From Oopsacas minuta (lineage: Eukaryota > Porifera > Hexactinellida > Lyssacinosida > Leucopsacidae), in the NCBI GenBank assembly GCA_024704765.1, contig JAKMXF010000188.1:300718-364717 (forward strand): a stretch of 64,000 bases of DNA. Reading direction: 5' to 3'. Positions 44,790 through 56,455 of this stretch are shown in pieces (positions within the stretch are counted from its first letter, which is position 1; each line of letters opens with the position of its first letter). The translations under genes were made by a program, and so were the position numbers. The notes beneath the pieces are model-generated. The model was not told the origin of the DNA. It did no database searches and saw only the letters and a program-made list of their open reading frames with translations.

Positions 44790-47700
44790 ATGGATTTATC
44801 TACTGGTAACAAACCAGAGACTGCTAGCTCTAATCTAAGAAGCATTCTCGCTAAGGTTGGTCACAATAACATACAGATACGAGCTTCTGCTCTGAAGCGA
44901 ATTGTATTCAAACTAGACAGCAACCTGATCACACTATCCGACTTAATCCATGAGAGAGAGTTTATATTGAATCTAATGGAATGGTTTAATCATTCAGATA
45001 TTACACACGGTTATGACGTATTGAATTTACTACTCAAGATAAGTGAATACCCTATTCCAGCTCGTTATTTGAATAGTATAGGAGCAGTAACGTATCTCTC
45101 ACAACTCAGACAAGACATAAACGAGTCAGAACGTTGTATCCTAGACAATATCACAGATAACCTACTGCATACAAGTAATTTCGATGTACCTAAAGATAAT
45201 ACACTAATTCCCAGTCGATATATAGAATTGTACGATAATAATGATACAGTATCAAACACAGTATATCCCGTAGCTCCTACTAATATAAGCATACACACAT
45301 CTCTCACAATACCTAGTGATTTGTCCCAACTGTCTATTACAAGTCATTCATTACAGCCAGTAACGAAGCATAATTTAATTACTAACAATTCTACACAGAT
45401 TCTAACTCAATCCGATAGAACTATAATACAAAAGTTTATCATGACGTCACGTGATAAAAATGAAGTTAAGCCTGACATACTGTTATCTATCGAGCGTATG
45501 TTCTCAGAATACCAGCTAAATAATCTAGTTAGTTTCCATAATTTCTCAGACGCTCTAGTCAATCTTAACAGTTCAATTTATCAACAAGAAACTCCTATTC
45601 AATCACTATACACTCTAAATCTTATCAATCATATTCTAACTACTTACAAGCTACATTCAAATCTATCTAAGTATATTTCCTACACACAACCTACATGCAC
45701 CTCAGTAAATATGATACAATTCATAACGAATATTCTCGATGGTTCTAATACGAATTTAGAATGTCTATTAGCAAAAGATTGCATTACTCCAGTACAACTC
45801 AGGACTATCTCTATACAGTTAGATGTAATTACTAAATCTATAGAAACTCTAACGGCCATCTACTATAAATCTAATGAAAATAATTCAGAATTAATATCAG
45901 ATACTTTCGTACTTATCACTACATGTATACAGATAATAAGATCTGCTATCATACAAGAATCTAACCGACCTGTACTGGTAATTATATTATCCGGTCTAGT
46001 AGTAGTTTCAGATAAATTATGTGTGTTCTTACGGTATATTGAATCTCAGAGTGTGTCTGAGATATCCGGTACCAGCAGTATTTACACTTTATTAGATCTA
46101 GCATGCTCTAGCATGCTCAGTTCATGGCTACCACAGTTGCGAACGTATGTGAGTCCATTTCTTAACATAATTACACCAGACACTGATAGAATATTTTCAC
46201 GGTTCCTAGAGGTTGAGGATAAATACAAGTTAAGCATGGATCTTGTTAGAATTGCGAATAGAATACGTTTGAAGAAATGTCCTATTGAAATGCATTACTT
46301 AACTGTGCTGAGTCTATGTCAGGATAGTTTATCAGTTATTTCCTTGCATAACGACTGTGTTATTGTGGAATGTATTGTGGAGATTTCCTATTGGTTATTG
46401 CACGAGAAGAGAATGGGAATAAATGATGACGTAATTGAGTTATTGGCGCGTTTATTAGAAACTTATCATACTGATCAGTCAATAGCTATTTATGCTATTC
46501 ATAAATTGTGTAGTTTATTGAAGCATGAATTGTCAGTGAAAGATGTGAAGATATTTCCATTTGAATTAGTTGAATTATTAGCTAATTATAGTGTTATATT
46601 AAATGATATGGATGTAAATGTTTGGAGCTCCACATGGCAATTGGTTTTCTTCCTAGCAACAAAAGTCGATAATGGAATGCTGCTTGAAAGCATTAGTAAA
46701 TGGATTGGAGAATTTCAAATGAAAGCGAATGAAACAGAAATGATTGAGAATATTTTTAAAAGGATTACAAACAAAAGTGCTAAGATCAATCTGGAAATTT
46801 CTAAAGTATACATAAGATTTTGCTATCATAAAAATGATGAAATCAGGTCCAAAGCAACTAATTTTTTGCGAAATAATCTCGAAGAAGGCGTGAGATTCCG
46901 CGAAGATTTCCTATTGAACTGTAGACCCCCCGTAACAGAGCACAAAGTGGGATTCAGAGTACCTTTCCATACAGAAGATGTTCAGAAAATACTAAATATC
47001 ATGACGTCACCATTATTAGAAGTTCGAATAATACTCTCAGCTTTTGAACAATTATGTATCCTATTACAAGATCCAAAACTCCACTCGCTAATGAGTCAAC
47101 CAAACAATCTTTCGCATCTAATTGATAGTATTAACAAGAATATTCCTGAAAATGTTGATCTAGCGCATGCAAGTATTTACTCTCTGCGGCTTCTAACACA
47201 ATTCAACCGTAAATTAGCTTTACACCTCTCAAACGATGCAAAATTATTCGCTTCACTATTATACTGGACACAATACACTGTAGAACCTATACAAACATAT
47301 AATCTCTCAAAATTACTATTTCTATTAGTTTTCGTACACTCATTGAGGTATAATGAAGTAATACAGATATCACGTACACTTCAAAACACAATAATTATTC
47401 CATTCGATGTAGTTCCTACTGATTTCAGCCTATTCCATTGTGAATTCGATTCCTATAGAGACCTCTTAGAACACAGACATATAAGGGAAGGGTTGATCAA
47501 CTCTTGGCAGTGCGAGTTGACTAGAAATAAATACGAATATTCCAAAATGATTAGGAAGCAGTTTGAAACCAATTTTAAGTTTGTATCGCCAATAACAACA
47601 CTAACCGAGTTGCTTAAACAAATTCCTATAAATGAAGAAGAATTAATCGCTGCAAATGAATTACTTAATATTAATCTCTCCTATACACAAATAGAGAATA

Positions 47701-50480
47701 TTACCTGTGTTAAAGAATTAATGAATATGCTATTACACAACGAAATACCCACTAAAATCCAATTGATTTGCTATAAGATCATATTCAAGTTATCACAGCC
47801 TCAAAACAAATATACAGAAGAGCTAATCTTTATAACAGAGACAATATGTACGGGAAAACACGAATTTTATACTCGTTTTAAATCCCTCTTAGAAATGGTG
47901 ACATGCTCTAAAATGACTCCGATATTGCTGTTAGAATATCGGGATTATTTACACCTATACCATCAACTCGCGAATTCTCTCGCTTCTCTACCAAATCTTC
48001 ACACCCATATTGTTTATATAACATTCTATACAAGCGTGTTGACAGCATTAAAACATGACATCATACCTCATTACCATGATATACAATTACTATTGAAATC
48101 TATTGGAAAGTTGATACGACCGAATGGACAAGCAAAGAGATTCCTATGCTACAGTCAAGATAAGTTATATTTAACTTTAATTTTAAGAGTAAAATTGCTT
48201 TCAGAGGATACTCTCATATCTTCAGTCAAGAATACTAATTCTGCCAATCAATCTATTATAACGGATTCTCTATACAATCTGCAGTGTACTTTAAACGTGT
48301 TAAATTCCGCGAAACAAACTATTAAAGTGACTACAGAGTTAATTAGCATATTAACACAGTTAATAACCGCGAGTGAGGAGATACAGATATTAGTATTGAG
48401 CTCTTTTTCCGTAATAGCTCAGAATATTTCTAGTATTGATACAATTGATGGAGAATGTATGACCTTATATGGGCATAGATTATTAGACATTTGTAAATCT
48501 TACTTATTCGACCAAGAAAATCGCTCTTGTCTAGTGAAAGAACAAGTATGCTATCTCATAGCTGTTATATGTAAATATATTGTAGTTGATGGAGATACTG
48601 TAGTGCAATTAATCGCGCATTTTACCAGTCAAAATGACTATGTTCAATCTTTGTATTGTAAAGATAGAGTAAAAACACCGAAAAGTGTCAATATATCTCT
48701 CCTCGCAAGCTTAACTACTTTATTAACTGAGCTATTAAACTCTAATCAGTTAAATTTAGAGCAATTATGTGTTGAAAATATCTATAAATTATATATTTTC
48801 TATTCCGACACAAAATTATTGATGAAATTAAAATTAAGCACAGCACTACACCCTCAATTCGAATTAATTAACTCACTGTCTAGCCTGATAGTAGTTATTA
48901 TTAGTATTGTTAATTCTTCTGATTACACCAATGTATTGTACAGAACCTGGTCGCTTATTGAATTCACGGATACACATTCACAATCTTCTCTACCAAACTA
49001 CATACATGCGTATACTCTGATTTCTAAACTAGTCAGTCATGAACCTTCACTTCTATGTCAGTTTATACAACTCATACATTCAAATAGTCATGTATTGTTG
49101 GAATCTTTAGGAAAATTAGTTGACAGTGAAACAGTAGTGTTTAGTGAGAGTATTATGCCTTTATCAGTCCTCTCTAATGTAACTGAGATGCTTAATAGCT
49201 TGATTGAACAGAATCCAAAGGAGTATAGTGTACACGGTGAGATTCTTAGCGAATTCTTTGATTCACATAAACTAGCTTGCAATACTAAACTCGTAAACTC
49301 AGAAAATACGAAACTTCCCTCAGTAACAAATGGTGCTAAAATCACTGAAATTATTCTGAACATTATTTCCAAGACACATCCAATTTCAAAAGGTTGTGTA
49401 GCAAACGATTTCAATCTTATTGAAACGGAATTATCTGTATTTATTAGTTCAAGCAAAGAGGTATGTATCGCACTGGAAAAATGTGGATTTTTATCAAATG
49501 TGATTGATGAATACGATGTGCTGACAACGAAATTATATAAATTTTCCGATAAATCACATGAATACAGAGAAGTAGCTGTTTCGTTACAAACAAAATGTTC
49601 ATTATTAGCTAATATATTTTGCAAAATTCCAACTGGAAAGGAATTAAATTTAAAAGAAGGATTATTGGGAATAATTTCAAAGTTATGGCCTTTTACAAGA
49701 AATACAGAAATGTTGGAGAAATCAGTAATTTATTTGCTAACAGTTTTGACTAATAAAAATGAAAAGATCTGTCGATTAATGTCACAGCCTCAAGGCGGCC
49801 CTAACTTGTTGAGTGACGTAATTAAACGCGTGACATCTCTACTAAAACGCGTGAAAAATGAGAAATTTGAATTTAAATTAACCACGCATTTATTGACGTT
49901 GGTTGGCAACACTTGTATAGCAATGGAATGTAGAAGGTTTATACAGAAAATAGGATTAATAAGTGAATTACATTGTTTATTAGAAAATACACGGGAGAAA
50001 CGGTGTAAAATTCCCCGTCTCATAATTTCAAATACTCTACTACTATTAACTAAACTTAATTCTTATGAAGATGGTCGTAAGATCCTTTTCCAATACAAAG
50101 AAGTTCTAGAATTCGCAAGTGAAATCGGCCAAGAACATTTCAAAGACACAGAAATTATGACTCGAGTACTCTTCCTAATTCATAACCAATCTTTCTCACA
50201 CTCCTCAAAACCATATATCCTATCCAATTCATCAATACTATCTCTGTTAGATAATGCATTGCTCACGCAAGATAGTCAATACATGGATTTGGTAGGAAAC
50301 ACGATATCAGCTCTTCTATGCAATTTTAATAAAGGAAAATTTATATTGAAGAAAACAAAGTTAGTCAAAACTCTACGTGAAACTAATAATTTGTTGGTTG
50401 AGTGTAGGAGTGAGAACAAGTATTTAGCTCAAGCTATGTTATATGTAGACACAACTCAGTCTGAAGTACAGTATAATTGA
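44790..50480 (+). CDS. RTTN: Rotatin
   Basis: An uninterrupted 1,896-codon frame starts at ATG 44790. The N-terminus (ILAKVGHNNIQIRASALKRI, then DLIHEREFILNLMEWFN and SIGAVTYLSQLR) matches the conserved rotatin N-terminal domain. The remainder is armadillo/HEAT-like helical repeats. The C-terminal region (LIHNQSFSHSSKPYIL and the following helices) corresponds to the end of vertebrate rotatin, so both ends are present. Human rotatin is about 2,226 aa. Rotatin works at centrioles and basal bodies, in centriole elongation, ciliogenesis and left-right patterning. The whole gene lies in one exon, unlike the heavily split vertebrate gene. There is no poly-A tract or flanking duplication to mark it as a retrocopy. 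There is a 1.7-kb gap from the preceding RNPS1 gene. Confidence 0.88.
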   Translation: MDLSTGNKPETASSNLRSILAKVGHNNIQIRASALKRIVFKLDSNLITLSDLIHEREFILNLMEWFNHSDITHGYDVLNLLLKISEYPIPARYLNSIGAVTYLSQLRQDINESERCILDNITDNLLHTSNFDVPKDNTLIPSRYIELYDNNDTVSNTVYPVAPTNISIHTSLTIPSDLSQLSITSHSLQPVTKHNLITNNSTQILTQSDRTIIQKFIMTSRDKNEVKPDILLSIERMFSEYQLNNLVSFHNFSDALVNLNSSIYQQETPIQSLYTLNLINHILTTYKLHSNLSKYISYTQPTCTSVNMIQFITNILDGSNTNLECLLAKDCITPVQLRTISIQLDVITKSIETLTAIYYKSNENNSELISDTFVLITTCIQIIRSAIIQESNRPVLVIILSGLVVVSDKLCVFLRYIESQSVSEISGTSSIYTLLDLACSSMLSSWLPQLRTYVSPFLNIITPDTDRIFSRFLEVEDKYKLSMDLVRIANRIRLKKCPIEMHYLTVLSLCQDSLSVISLHNDCVIVECIVEISYWLLHEKRMGINDDVIELLARLLETYHTDQSIAIYAIHKLCSLLKHELSVKDVKIFPFELVELLANYSVILNDMDVNVWSSTWQLVFFLATKVDNGMLLESISKWIGEFQMKANETEMIENIFKRITNKSAKINLEISKVYIRFCYHKNDEIRSKATNFLRNNLEEGVRFREDFLLNCRPPVTEHKVGFRVPFHTEDVQKILNIMTSPLLEVRIILSAFEQLCILLQDPKLHSLMSQPNNLSHLIDSINKNIPENVDLAHASIYSLRLLTQFNRKLALHLSNDAKLFASLLYWTQYTVEPIQTYNLSKLLFLLVFVHSLRYNEVIQISRTLQNTIIIPFDVVPTDFSLFHCEFDSYRDLLEHRHIREGLINSWQCELTRNKYEYSKMIRKQFETNFKFVSPITTLTELLKQIPINEEELIAANELLNINLSYTQIENITCVKELMNMLLHNEIPTKIQLICYKIIFKLSQPQNKYTEELIFITETICTGKHEFYTRFKSLLEMVTCSKMTPILLLEYRDYLHLYHQLANSLASLPNLHTHIVYITFYTSVLTALKHDIIPHYHDIQLLLKSIGKLIRPNGQAKRFLCYSQDKLYLTLILRVKLLSEDTLISSVKNTNSANQSIITDSLYNLQCTLNVLNSAKQTIKVTTELISILTQLITASEEIQILVLSSFSVIAQNISSIDTIDGECMTLYGHRLLDICKSYLFDQENRSCLVKEQVCYLIAVICKYIVVDGDTVVQLIAHFTSQNDYVQSLYCKDRVKTPKSVNISLLASLTTLLTELLNSNQLNLEQLCVENIYKLYIFYSDTKLLMKLKLSTALHPQFELINSLSSLIVVIISIVNSSDYTNVLYRTWSLIEFTDTHSQSSLPNYIHAYTLISKLVSHEPSLLCQFIQLIHSNSHVLLESLGKLVDSETVVFSESIMPLSVLSNVTEMLNSLIEQNPKEYSVHGEILSEFFDSHKLACNTKLVNSENTKLPSVTNGAKITEIILNIISKTHPISKGCVANDFNLIETELSVFISSSKEVCIALEKCGFLSNVIDEYDVLTTKLYKFSDKSHEYREVAVSLQTKCSLLANIFCKIPTGKELNLKEGLLGIISKLWPFTRNTEMLEKSVIYLLTVLTNKNEKICRLMSQPQGGPNLLSDVIKRVTSLLKRVKNEKFEFKLTTHLLTLVGNTCIAMECRRFIQKIGLISELHCLLENTREKRCKIPRLIISNTLLLLTKLNSYEDGRKILFQYKEVLEFASEIGQEHFKDTEIMTRVLFLIHNQSFSHSSKPYILSNSSILSLLDNALLTQDSQYMDLVGNTISALLCNFNKGKFILKKTKLVKTLRETNNLLVECRSENKYLAQAMLYVDTTQSEVQYN

Positions 50481-53400
50481 GAATATTACATTACTGAGTC
50501 ATTTATGTGTGTAAGCTCATTCGCACATTGCTTCACGTCAACTTGGCGCTTACGCATTTAGAGTAACTTTATCATTCAGATTGGGCCCTCAGGGAACATT
50601 TCAGTAATTTTACACAATGGAATTATTCATACACATATGACGTACCTCATTTAGTAGTTATTTTCCCAAGCTATGTCAGACCATGTTCTATGAAAATTAT
50701 TTAGTTTACATTAAATGTATTCCTAAAACTGATAAAATGAAATACAATTTGCCATTTATAAAATTCAAGTTGAGTGAGGATCTTATTTTTCAGCATATGG
50801 AATGCGATATATGTATTTTAATCATGTTCTCAACGGCTGTATTTGGGTAACCAAGTATATAGTGAATCCGAATTTCGTACTTAAAGTTTGTCATTGGTAA
50901 ATATATTGTGGTTTTGGTTGTAACTTGGCATGAGGGAGGAGTGAATAAAATAGCAGGACAGAAGGTAGAAATTTAGTATATTGTGGGACGTAGCATAATT
51001 CCATTAGACTGGGAAGTACGACATTTGTGTACAGATTTCTGTATACTATGTAAAGATTAAGATCCATCTATTTCATTACAAGTATTATAGTTACAATTTG
51101 GTCTAAGAGAATGATCCAGGCAGAAAAAAATATTCAAGCATATTGTTGTTACTATGTCAAGTGTTTGTATGTGAATTATATGAATTCACCATCCAAATAA
51201 GTGTACTTTTAACTAATCACATGGATTGTTATCAACTACTCATTTTCATATCGTGTAACTCATTCAAAAATTAGTTGTTGAAAATTCATGATGAGTTGAT
51301 GCAGCTTCGCTCATGATTGTATATACTTAGGATTGCTTCTCAGTCCAGTTTACGCCCCTTATATATTATTTGTTCCTAAACTCTAATTAATACATTCTGA
51401 ATTCAAATGGATTATTATTTATCGATATTTGGGGATTTATTCATTGAATATAAATGGACTGATCTCGTGCAGATAACACACGCATCGTCTCTCAACCGTG
51501 AAACTACCCTCGTAAACACAAAAAGGATATATCTTTACTGACAAATACATCATCGGAAGTATTAATTGCCCTGTCCTTCCCGAAACGGGACTGTAAGTCT
51601 ATATTTGAGCGTTTGTCCCTGGAATTGGATGAAGTATTCGTGAAGCTCGGAAACCTTGCTTGAAGGCAGCATACAAAATCCGGTTAGACAAACCCTTATA
51701 ATTAATAGAATCAATAGTAAAAATGAATTTGAACTTTCCCATAATGACTGAAAATATTTGCCAGAATGATTGTATTCATTTGCAGATATAATGGAATGCT
51801 TACTATATTTGCCAAAATGTACTCCCAAATTATATACAAATTTCACTTCTTTTTTTCCAAATTATATTTCCTTCACGTATTACACTATACAACAAGTATA
51901 CGTGTAATTATTAATTAAATTCTTTCAGCTCTACGTTAAATTTACGGTACCTACAGTTAGAATAATTAAATATAACAATAGTTAACTGTTATTTAATATT
52001 CCAATTATTATTATTATTATTTAGCTGGTATTAATGGCTCTTGTGAGATCAACAATTGGCTAGAGGATATATATACATTCAGAGCATTTACCAGCTGATC
52101 TTATTATTATTTCATTTTATTGATGATATTACTGTTCGACTTTCTACTTGTATCCCCGTGGGCTGTTGTTATCAATTATCAACATTATATTGATTGATAA
52201 GGTAAATACATTTATCTTATTGCACTGGAAGACCTCAATTCATCATTTGATAACATTTATTTTTCAGGTAATTAATATACAGTACTTGTATTTTCTATTT
52301 GATAAACTGTCCACGGCGACTCTAAAAGTGTCTAAGGGTGAAAGTATAGTCCACGTTAAATTACTGAATACTGCCGGTAAATACTCATTTCCCATTACTT
52401 AGTATAATTGAGAACCAATGCTAATGCATTATGATTACATGAATATTGTATGTATGACGGGATTTATATATATTTAAAGTTTGAATTTACAAAAGTGACT
52501 AGGGACATTTTGATATTCCATAATTTTTAGACTAAATATTCAGTAATCCATCTAACCGTACCCTGATGACGGAGACCGTTCAATGATTATTTCCCTTTGT
52601 ATACTTCTAGATGAAATGGCACAAGTAAGAAGGTCTATTTGACCGAACATCTTGGTGATTTAGTATCTTATTCAAAATATTACAATTCAAATTCGAGAAT
52701 TGCTAAAATCCCTCCTCTTTTCATTACTTCTCTGCTGTTTGTAAGGATAATCTATTATTTTCTTATTGAATCTTGCATCTCTTGTTCTTGTTCTTTTTGC
52801 TACTCGATGCGCCTATGAGTCTTTTCCGGTGTCATATATTAATCCTCCCCCTTCTAAATTTCCCCCAGAGAACAATTATCATGTGTAGTAAAGTTTTCCA
52901 TATTCAAAAACAGTTAAAGTAGTTTCGGCATGAAAGACATAATTGAAACCATTGAATTACAATATAATTGAGATAGTTGGGAAGAATCCTATGTAGTATT
53001 CTTCCCGTGGGGAAATTCGTACATACACTCTCCTACAAAAGTCTACATATACCCAAAAAACTCCAATAGAAAATAGTATTATAATAGATCCAATATTTGG
53101 CGGTAATATACTCACATCGTAGTAGATATGACAACTTCTATTTCAGAATCTTATTCTATCCATCCGAATTTACCATTGAAGAAGCTTTTTAGCTCAATTA
53201 GATATTGCTTATATTGAAAATTCTCATCTTGTGCCATTATGTTCAACTTTTCTAATTGCCACCCTTATACAATATGGGAACAAGTGGCACATGGTGGCCA
53301 CGATTGTCATTTATCAACAAAAGCAGTAGCTATTAGACGTGAATAGTTCTGTAATGGACATTCTATAAGGGGAAGTTTGCTATATTACATCGTCCTGAAT

Positions 53401-53599
53401 TTTTATTTATATCCGAATAAATCGTTAATGGTTGATTGATTTATAAAGATTCCTAATTGAAGTTGTTGGGGATACTGTACATGTAAGTTCCCGTATAGAA
53501 TTTGAATATTTTGACTTCATCTCTCATTTGATTCCCCCCGTTCGTAATCTTGAATCATTATCAATACAAAACATGTTATGATATTATAGGCTATTCAAA
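50481..53599. other. Intergenic, mostly unannotated
   Basis: A core-motif copy lies near 50850 (GTGAATCCGAATTTCGTACT). A minus-strand open frame of about 94 codons at 51562-51846 holds one hydrophobic stretch (SFLLLILLIIRVCLTGFC) but starts at GTG and has no recognised family. ATT microsatellite at 52005-52021. No gene is firmly supported. Confidence 0.45.
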
Positions 53600-53905
53600 T
53601 AGCAATAAAGAGCCATTTCAAGAGTCATGTAGATATAGGTTAGATAATGTGAAATTGAAATTTATATACTCGATTACCCTAACTAGCTGTTAAAAGTAAA
53701 TCCCTAGCATAATATTCAAAGGTGTGAAATATTCACTTTTGAAAGAATTCAACCCGAGGTCTAAATCTACGACCCAAAATGTATATGTATGCCAATTTTC
53801 ATGTTAATTGTAGTGCAGGATTTCGCAATGCCGCGGGGACGGACGTCGCACATCGCCCATGTCATTAGGGCATCTCCATATAGGAGCTGCACTAAAAATG
53901 CTTGA
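53600..53905 (+). repeat. Copy of the dispersed repeat, 3' half
   Basis: Shares CAAAGGTGTGAAATATTCAC, AATGTATATGTATGCCAATT, GGACGTCGCACATC and CTCCATATAGGAGCTGCACT with the 35200-35940 copy. Confidence 0.8.
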
Positions 53906-54084
53906 ACCTATTTGTATTAAGTAAGACCAAAATCGTGTCTGAGTGAATTGAGCAAGAAACTAATAAGAAGGAAAGTCTACATTATCTTTCCGAAGTGATA
54001 TTTAAAGAACCAGGGCTTGTACGACGAGACTAGTAGTAACTTATCAAAGTAAAATCCTATGCTTTCAATCTATGAAATTTCATT

Positions 54085-54560
54085 ATTCAGGACCACGAGC
54101 CTTTGGCTCGTCGTATTACGCCTCGAAGTATCCATTATTCTCTAAATTGACGGCCCCATTGAGTATTATAATATTGTTATATATTTAACAATGCAATTCA
54201 CAAATATACGTTTATGGCATATATATTATTGAATTATTTTGTAAGATCAACACCCTTTTTAGCCGTTGAGTGCAAGTATCTACGTAAATTTAGAGATTTT
54301 GCTAATTTGTTTACTTTATATTCACAAAAACAACAATAAATTTACATATCAACGGACAAACAAACAAATACAACCATATTCGGACTCCGCATACCCCATT
54401 ACCCCAGTATAGTCGTTGAAAGTATGATGCTACCTCAATTTTGGAATTTGTTTACTTTATGTACCTAAAAGTAAACAAATATTCACAATATTGTGTTTAC
54501 AATATCATATTTGGACTCAACATACTCAAATACCCCGGTTATGTATGTATTCTTTTCAGG
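54085..54560. repeat. Cluster of dispersed-repeat fragments
   Basis: Hairpin ACGAGCCTTTGGCTCGTCG (54093) followed by a stretch closely matching 28614-28860, then two reverse core-motif copies near 54370 and 54510. Confidence 0.65.
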
Positions 54561-54760
54561 GGCATGCCTCCCTGTACCCCGTGTAAATGCCACAATGCAC
54601 CGGACCCGAATGATTTTAGGCTCCTGAATCTGATAAATATTTCAGGATTTTCATTATTATTCGTCCTCTAATGTACTTCCTGTTCTATCCTCAAATCCTA
54701 TAGATAGAGTTCCTAATAATTACCTTACAATTACCTCCTGTCTAACTCTTGAAGCGAAAT

Positions 54761-55064
54761 CTCTAGCATGATTTTGAATAATATTCCAAAAGGTGTGAAA
54801 TATGATTAATCATATGATAAATCATTTAGCTATATATTTGAAAATGTCAAAATTGAAATTTACATACTCGATTACCCCTTACTAGCAGTTAAAACGAAAT
54901 CTCTAGCATGATTTTGAATAATATTCCAAAAGGTGTGAAATATGATTAATCATATGATAAATCATTTAGCTATATATTTGAAAATGTCAAAATTGAAATC
55001 TACATACTCGATTACCCCTTACTAGCAGTTAAAACGAAATCTCTAGCATGATTTTGGAATAAAA
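54761..55064 (+). repeat. 140-bp tandem repeat
   Basis: Units start at 54761, 54901 and 55041 with CTCTAGCATGATTTTG. The spacing is exactly 140 bp. The first two units are nearly identical and the third is partial. Each contains AAAGGTGTGAAATATGATTA and TACATACTCGATTACCCCTT. Confidence 0.95.
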
Positions 55065-55198
55065 TGGAAAGGTGTGATAATATGATTAATCACGAAAAGG
55101 TGTGATATATTCACAAATTCTAACTCGATGTGCAATCTCAGACCTTAAAAGTATTTGTATGTCAATTCTCTGATAAATTCGGTTTCTAGATGATGCTA

Positions 55199-55262
55199 GA
55201 TCAGGTTTAGCAGGTTAAGCAGGTTAAACCGGTTTAGCCGGTTTAGCAGGTTTAGCAGGTTG
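55199..55262 (+). repeat. Short minisatellite between the two tandem arrays
   Basis: About seven 9-bp units of the type AGGTTTAGC / CGGTTTAGC. Confidence 0.85.
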
Positions 55263-55266
55263 GTTT

Positions 55267-55550
55267 CATTTTCAAGTTTCTCATATGTAAATTTATTGTT
55301 GTTTTTATGAATATAAAGTAAACAAATAGTTGAAATCTCGAATTATACTTAGAGACTTGCTCTCAATGGACATATAGGGGTAATCAAGTACGCTGATTCC
55401 GAATTTGGCATTTTCAAGTTTCTCATATGTAAATTTATTGTTGTTTATATGAATATAAAGTAAACAAATAGTTGAAATCTCGAATTATACTTAGAGACTT
55501 GCTCTCAACAGACATATAGGGGTAATCAAGTACGCTGATTCCCAATTTGG
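55267..55550 (+). repeat. 142-bp tandem repeat
   Basis: Two almost identical units begin at 55267 and 55409 with CATTTTCAAGTTTCTCATAT. A degenerate third starts at 55551. Units include AATATAAAGTAAACAAATAG and GGGGTAATCAAGTACGCTGA. Part of the unit is the reverse complement of the core in the 140-bp array. Confidence 0.95.
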
Positions 55551-55739
55551 CATTTTCAACTACATATTGTGAATATTTGTTGTTGTTTAGGTACATACAT
55601 TTTCTCAATAATGTAGATAACTTGCTTCACCGGTTACACTATGTTACTGTTAGTATAGAATTATCCAAAAGTTTTGAATCGTAGTTCCCATTAAATATGA
55701 TATCACCAATAAATTTATCTTGCACACTCGGTTGTGTTC

Positions 55740-56455
55740 TCAGGCTTGTACAGGTTTAATGATAGAGAAAATATTCATCCCTAGCTGTTTGAAATCAAGA
55801 GCTTTATAGGTTTGTGTATTTTCATGTGGGTTTTGAAAGAAGAATTCGCTAGTATCAATAACGATTGGCTTATGTATCACTTGTACTCGATCAAGATCAA
55901 TCAACTTTAGTTCACATTCCTTTGAGAAAACAAAGTTGGGGAGACGGATATCTGTGTATGTGTAACCAAATTTGTGGAGTTCAACTATTGCTATTTTAGC
56001 TTCTTTTACAAATTGAAGTAAACAACGTTAGCTTCCTCATCTTTTAGTGGGTCATATTGTTGTGATTCGAAACGAAATAGAACAGGTTCAAATCCCTACG
56101 ACCACAGTGTTCTGTCGGGCAGAACTAAATGGGCGAGGGAAGGGTTTATCTCTTTCAGTTTTCCTGCTTCGTGAATGAGAGGAACAAGTTTATAATAACT
56201 CTTGTCCTTCAAAAAAATAGAATAACTAGATGGTACTTGCTGTAAGTCGATGGCAAGTTTATACTTCTGACGGATAAATGTTAATTCTGATTGAGGAAGA
56301 TGTATAAAGTATCTAACCGATTCATCGAATTTATTCAATTGAATCATACACTCCAAAAATATGTATTGTTTAGCGTTGATAATAACTGGTACAGTCGAAC
56401 ATCTATAAGTGGGGAATGTCGGGCCGGCGAACTGCCGATACCCCCCAATCCTCAT
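55740..56455 (-). pseudogene. Protein kinase-like domain gene, decayed
   Basis: On the minus strand, ATG 56455 opens a frame of 119 codons to a TAG near 56096. The same frame continues past it (GFEPVLFRFESQQYDPLKDE). A one-base shift near 56015 then leads to VELHKFGYTYTDIRLPNFVF, then LKLIDLDRVQVI and FKQLGMNIFS, ending at 55740. ELHKxGYTYTDIRxPN and LIDLD have the spacing of a kinase catalytic loop and DFG-like segment, with Tyr-Thr-Asp in place of His-Arg-Asp. Such divergent kinase-like folds occur in several expanded eukaryotic families. The N-terminal 100 residues are not recognised. Confidence 0.6.

Noticed and set aside
44790-50480. Rotatin as a processed retrocopy
   Set aside because: No poly-A tail or flanking duplication is visible and the frame is fully open. 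Kept as a normal gene, with the question noted.
51562-51846. Minus-strand frame with a possible membrane helix
   Set aside because: It begins at GTG and has no homologue I recognise and no upstream exon signal. Too weak to call.
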